From the NCBI GenBank assembly GCA_943327965.2, contig CALPYQ020000043.1, positions 1 through 8,590 of the forward strand: 8,590 bases of DNA. The letters are read 5' to 3'. Position 1 is the first letter of the stretch. Each line of letters opens with the position of its first letter. Shown here one piece after another: positions 5,859-8,590 of the stretch. Source of the DNA: Singulisphaera sp. GP187. GTDB taxonomy: Bacteria; Pseudomonadota; Gammaproteobacteria; Burkholderiales; Burkholderiaceae_C. The translations under genes were made by a program, and so were the position numbers. The notes below the pieces were generated by a model. That model was not told the DNA's origin and did not search any database. It saw nothing but the letters and a program-made list of their open reading frames with translations.

Positions 5859-6113
5859 ATGCCCAAAGCCAATTCCACCCAAGCCCCCGTACCCGCCGAG
5901 CAGTCAATGCCTTCGAGCTACGAAGAGGCGCTTCAGGAGTTGGAGCAGCTATTGGCCAAATTGGAATCGGGGCAACTGCCGCTGGACCAATTGCTCACGC
6001 ATTACCAAAGAGGTGCCAGCCTTTTGACTTACTGCCGCGATCGTTTGGCCGCCATTGAAAACCAAATCAGTGTTTTGGACGAAGGCGCCTTAAAGCCTTG
6101 GGATGGCGTATGA
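5859..6113 (+). CDS. xseB: Exodeoxyribonuclease VII small subunit
   Basis: This 84-residue protein is the small subunit of exonuclease VII, which with several copies bound to the large XseA subunit degrades single-stranded DNA to oligonucleotides in the cytoplasm. The family core is clear: [20 protein letters not shown] (20-39) followed by [13 protein letters not shown] (40-52) and a second helix with Cys59 to VLDEG (72-76), which forms a helical hairpin. The length is normal (about 70-90). An in-frame ATG at 5832 would add nine residues (MPFFRSFLA), but the preferred MPKA start at 5859 matches the short polar N terminus usual in this group; no clear ribosome binding site helps the choice. 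The stop codon overlaps the ispA start as ATGA, implying translational coupling. xseA is not in the window, which is normal. Confidence 0.92.
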   Translation: MPKANSTQAPVPAEQSMPSSYEEALQELEQLLAKLESGQLPLDQLLTHYQRGASLLTYCRDRLAAIENQISVLDEGALKPWDGV

Positions 6114-7057
6114 CAGAACACTTTTCAAACGACTTCAATTTCAAAGAATGGGCCGATGAGCGTTTGGCCCAAGTGGAGCAAGGCCTCAAGCACGGCATTG
6201 ATGCCCATGCGCCCGCTCAGTTGGGTGAGGCCATGCGCTATGCCGTCCTGGATGGCGGCAAACGCCTTCGGCCTTTGTTGGTTTTGGCTGCAGCGCAAGC
6301 GGTGGGCGTCGATTTGGAAGCAGCCACCGTGTCCGACCAGCCCAGTTCATTGGCGGCGCTCAAGGCGGCGTGCGCTGTAGAACTCATTCATGCTTATTCC
6401 TTGGTGCATGACGACATGCCCTGCATGGACAACGATGTGTTGCGACGTGGCAAGCCCACGGTGCATGTGAAGTATGGCGAGGCGCAAGCGCTGCTGGCTG
6501 GCGATGCATTGCAGGCACTGGCCTTCGAATTTTTAACCCCGCAAGACGGCAGCACCGAGCTGTCCGTGCAAGCTGTTCAAGTGGGTTTGCTGGCGCGTGC
6601 CTCTGGCTATCAAGGCATGGCTGGCGGCCAAGCCATTGATTTGGCCAGTGTGGGTGTGCCATTGACGGAAGCGCAGCTGCGTCAAATGCACAAGCTCAAA
6701 ACGGGCGCCTTGTTGCTTTGTAGCGTTCAAATGGGTGCAGTGTGCGCAGGCAAACCTTCCAGTGCGGTGTTTGATGCATTTACCCAATACGCCGAAGCTT
6801 TAGGGTTGGCTTTCCAAGTGGTGGACGATATTTTGGATGTCACCTCGGACTCGGCTACGCTGGGTAAAACGGCTGGCAAGGATGCCGCAGCCGATAAGCC
6901 CACGTATGTGTCATTGCTAGGACTTGCCCAAGCGCAACAACTGGCCGAAAAACTTTATGCAGATTCTCTGGCGGCTTTGGACGCCAGTGGATTGAACACC
7001 ACAGCCACTGCGGCTTTGCGCGCATTGGCCAGCCTTGTGGTGCAACGGAAAAACTAA
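6110..7057 (+). CDS. ispA: Farnesyl diphosphate synthase (geranyltranstransferase)
   Basis: This 315-residue cytoplasmic prenyltransferase joins dimethylallyl or geranyl diphosphate with isopentenyl diphosphate to give farnesyl diphosphate, the precursor of ubiquinone side chains and undecaprenyl phosphate. Visible motifs are GGKRLRP (49-55), the first Asp-rich motif DDMPCMD (101-107, the DDx4D form of bacterial short-chain enzymes), RRGKPT (112-117), GGQAIDL (172-178), KTGAL (197-201), the second Asp-rich motif DDILD (239-243) and GKTAGKD (252-258). Tyr96, five residues before the first motif, agrees with a short-chain C15 product. The length is slightly above the E. coli enzyme (299). The ATG at 6110 overlaps the xseB stop by four bases; an in-frame ATG at 6098 is possible but lies inside xseB. 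dxs follows after 2 bases, so isoprenoid precursor supply and condensation are co-transcribed, as in many proteobacteria. Confidence 0.97.
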   Translation: MTEHFSNDFNFKEWADERLAQVEQGLKHGIDAHAPAQLGEAMRYAVLDGGKRLRPLLVLAAAQAVGVDLEAATVSDQPSSLAALKAACAVELIHAYSLVHDDMPCMDNDVLRRGKPTVHVKYGEAQALLAGDALQALAFEFLTPQDGSTELSVQAVQVGLLARASGYQGMAGGQAIDLASVGVPLTEAQLRQMHKLKTGALLLCSVQMGAVCAGKPSSAVFDAFTQYAEALGLAFQVVDDILDVTSDSATLGKTAGKDAAADKPTYVSLLGLAQAQQLAEKLYADSLAALDASGLNTTATAALRALASLVVQRKN

Positions 7058-7059
7058 AC

Positions 7060-8590
7060 ATGCTTGAATCGATTCACTCTCCCGCTGATTTAAGAAAACT
7101 ACAGCGAGGCGATCTTCCCCGTTTGGCCGCCGATGTTCGTCAATGCGTGCTAGACAATGTCTCCCAAACAGGCGGTCACTTAAGTTCCAACTTGGGCACC
7201 GTTGAATTGACCGTGGCCCTTCACTATGTGTTCAACACACCTGAAGACCGCATTGTTTGGGATGTGGGCCATCAAACTTATCCGCACAAAATTTTGACGG
7301 GTCGCCGCGAGCGCATGCCCACGCTTAGACAGTTGGGTGGTTTGTCGGGCTTCCCAAGGCGCGATGAAAGCGAATACGACACCTTTGGCACGGCCCATTC
7401 CTCCACCAGCATTTCAGCGGCCTTGGGCATGGCCATTGCTGCCCGTCAAAAGGGCGAATCACGGCATGCCATTGCCGTCATCGGCGACGGTGCCATGACT
7501 GCGGGCATGGCCTTTGAAGCCATGAACAACGCGGGCATTGAAGACTGCAAACTGTTGGTGATCTTGAACGACAACGACATGTCGATCAGCCCGCCGGTGG
7601 GGGCATTGAATCGCTATTTGGCGCAACTCATGAGTGGCAGTTTTTACTCAACCGCCAAGAACATGGGTAAAAATGTTTTGAAAGGCGCGCCGCCACTGTT
7701 TGAGTTGGCCAAGCGCTTTGAGCAACACGCCAAAGGCATGGTGGTGCCCGCCACCATGTTTGAACAATTTGGCTTCAATTACATCGGCCCCATCGATGGC
7801 CATGATTTGGACTCACTCATTCCCACGCTTGAAAACATCAAGCACTTAAAGGGTCCGCAGTTTTTGCACGTGATTACCAAAAAAGGGCAGGGTTACAAGC
7901 TGGCCGAAGACGATCCCGTCAACTATCACGGCCCAGGCAAGTTTGACCCCAAGGTAGGCTTGGTGCCTGCGGCCACACCGCCCAAACCCTCTTTCATGCA
8001 TATTTTTGGCCGGTGGCTTTGCGACATGGCAGCGGCCGACAAACGTTTGGTGGGCATCACACCCGCCATGCGCGAAGGCTCTGGCATGGTGGAGTTTCAC
8101 AAGCGCTTCCCAGATCGTTATTACGATGTGGGAATTGCCGAGCAACATGCCGTTACTTTTGCGGCTGGTTTGGCGTGTGAAGGCCTCAAACCTGTGGTGG
8201 CCATCTATTCCACGTTCTTGCAGCGCGGCTACGACCAATTGATTCACGACGTGGCTTTGCAAAACTTGCCCGTTGTCTTTGCCCTTGACAGGGCTGGCTT
8301 GGTGGGCGCCGATGGGGCCACCCATGCCGGCGCCTACGACATTGCTTATTTGCGTTGTATTCCAAACATGTCTGTGGCTTGCCCAAGCGATGAGCGCGAA
8401 TGCCGCTTGTTGCTCAGCACAGCCTATGCCCAAAACCATCCTGTGGCGGTTCGCTATCCCCGCGGTGCGGGTGTCGGTGTCGATGCGGGATCTGACCTTG
8501 ACACGCTTCCATTTGGCAAAGCCGAAGTTCGTCGTCAGGGCCAAGGTCTTTGTATCTTGGCGTTTGGCACCTTGCTTTACCCTGCATTGG
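7060..8590 (+). CDS. dxs: 1-deoxy-D-xylulose-5-phosphate synthase (3' end outside window)
   Basis: This encodes the thiamine diphosphate enzyme that condenses pyruvate with glyceraldehyde 3-phosphate to DXP, the first step of the MEP isoprenoid pathway. The frame is open from ATG 7060 to the window end, giving 510 residues of an expected 620-635; the C-terminal domain is mostly missing. Visible are [14 protein letters not shown] with His40, [25 protein letters not shown] with His113, the ThDP/Mg motif GDGAMTAG (Asp143) ending at NDNDMSIS (Asn172, the same 29-residue spacing as E. coli Asp152-Asn181), [18 protein letters not shown], the catalytic Glu361 in [29 protein letters not shown] and [18 protein letters not shown]. 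The start lies 2 bases after ispA, with a weak CGGAA 9 bases upstream. The gene looks intact and is the third gene of the xseB-ispA-dxs operon. Confidence 0.97.
   Translation, partial: MLESIHSPADLRKLQRGDLPRLAADVRQCVLDNVSQTGGHLSSNLGTVELTVALHYVFNTPEDRIVWDVGHQTYPHKILTGRRERMPTLRQLGGLSGFPRRDESEYDTFGTAHSSTSISAALGMAIAARQKGESRHAIAVIGDGAMTAGMAFEAMNNAGIEDCKLLVILNDNDMSISPPVGALNRYLAQLMSGSFYSTAKNMGKNVLKGAPPLFELAKRFEQHAKGMVVPATMFEQFGFNYIGPIDGHDLDSLIPTLENIKHLKGPQFLHVITKKGQGYKLAEDDPVNYHGPGKFDPKVGLVPAATPPKPSFMHIFGRWLCDMAAADKRLVGITPAMREGSGMVEFHKRFPDRYYDVGIAEQHAVTFAAGLACEGLKPVVAIYSTFLQRGYDQLIHDVALQNLPVVFALDRAGLVGADGATHAGAYDIAYLRCIPNMSVACPSDERECRLLLSTAYAQNHPVAVRYPRGAGVGVDAGSDLDTLPFGKAEVRRQGQGLCILAFGTLLYPAL

Noticed and set aside
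7846..8544. 232-residue open frame antisense to dxs
   Set aside because: The plus strand here encodes unmistakable Dxs motifs; the minus frame has no recognisable domain and is a by-product of codon use.
1..8590. Mobile element, CRISPR array, tRNA/rRNA or defence system
   Set aside because: I saw no transposase, integrase, regularly spaced repeat array, cloverleaf or rRNA-like sequence; all intergenic regions are under 180 bases.

Overview
The window looks like ordinary chromosomal DNA of a betaproteobacterium, most likely Burkholderiales and probably family Comamonadaceae. I base this on the xseB-ispA-dxs gene cluster, on a Rieske oxygenase divergent from xseB, on protein sequences that read like that family, and on moderate base composition (GC a little over half, judged by eye). 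Genus cannot be fixed from sequence alone.

Layout, left to right. The plus strand opens with the 3' part of polA (DNA polymerase I), followed closely by a TauE/SafE-type membrane exporter. After an 86-base gap carrying a perfect 19-base palindrome comes a ZIP-family metal transporter with a very His-rich loop. A minus-strand gene group converges on it; in transcription order it is a Rieske non-heme iron oxygenase, an EamA/DMT ten-helix transporter and a two-domain rhodanese-type sulfurtransferase. The gaps are 5 and 19 bases, so the three are probably one operon. A 176-base divergent intergenic region then holds an unusual set of small hairpins, repeats and a terminator-like stem facing the Rieske gene. 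The right end is the plus-strand xseB-ispA-dxs operon, with xseB and ispA overlapping by ATGA and dxs starting 2 bases after ispA. dxs runs off the end of the window.

How the genes work together. Dxs makes DXP, which enters the MEP pathway, and IspA condenses the resulting C5 units to farnesyl diphosphate, so the right operon supplies isoprenoids; xseB (exonuclease VII small subunit) is its customary passenger. PolA serves replication and repair. The Rieske, DMT and sulfurtransferase genes form an uncharacterised metabolic group: an oxygenase without an adjacent reductase, a small-molecule transporter and a sulfur-transfer enzyme.

I found no mobile element, CRISPR array, RNA gene or defence system. 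The points most worth a second look are the altered metal-site residues of the ZIP protein and the palindrome in front of it, the structured Rieske/xseB intergenic region, the atypical Rieske and active-site motifs of the oxygenase, and a missing substrate arginine in the sulfurtransferase. I see no convincing new system here.
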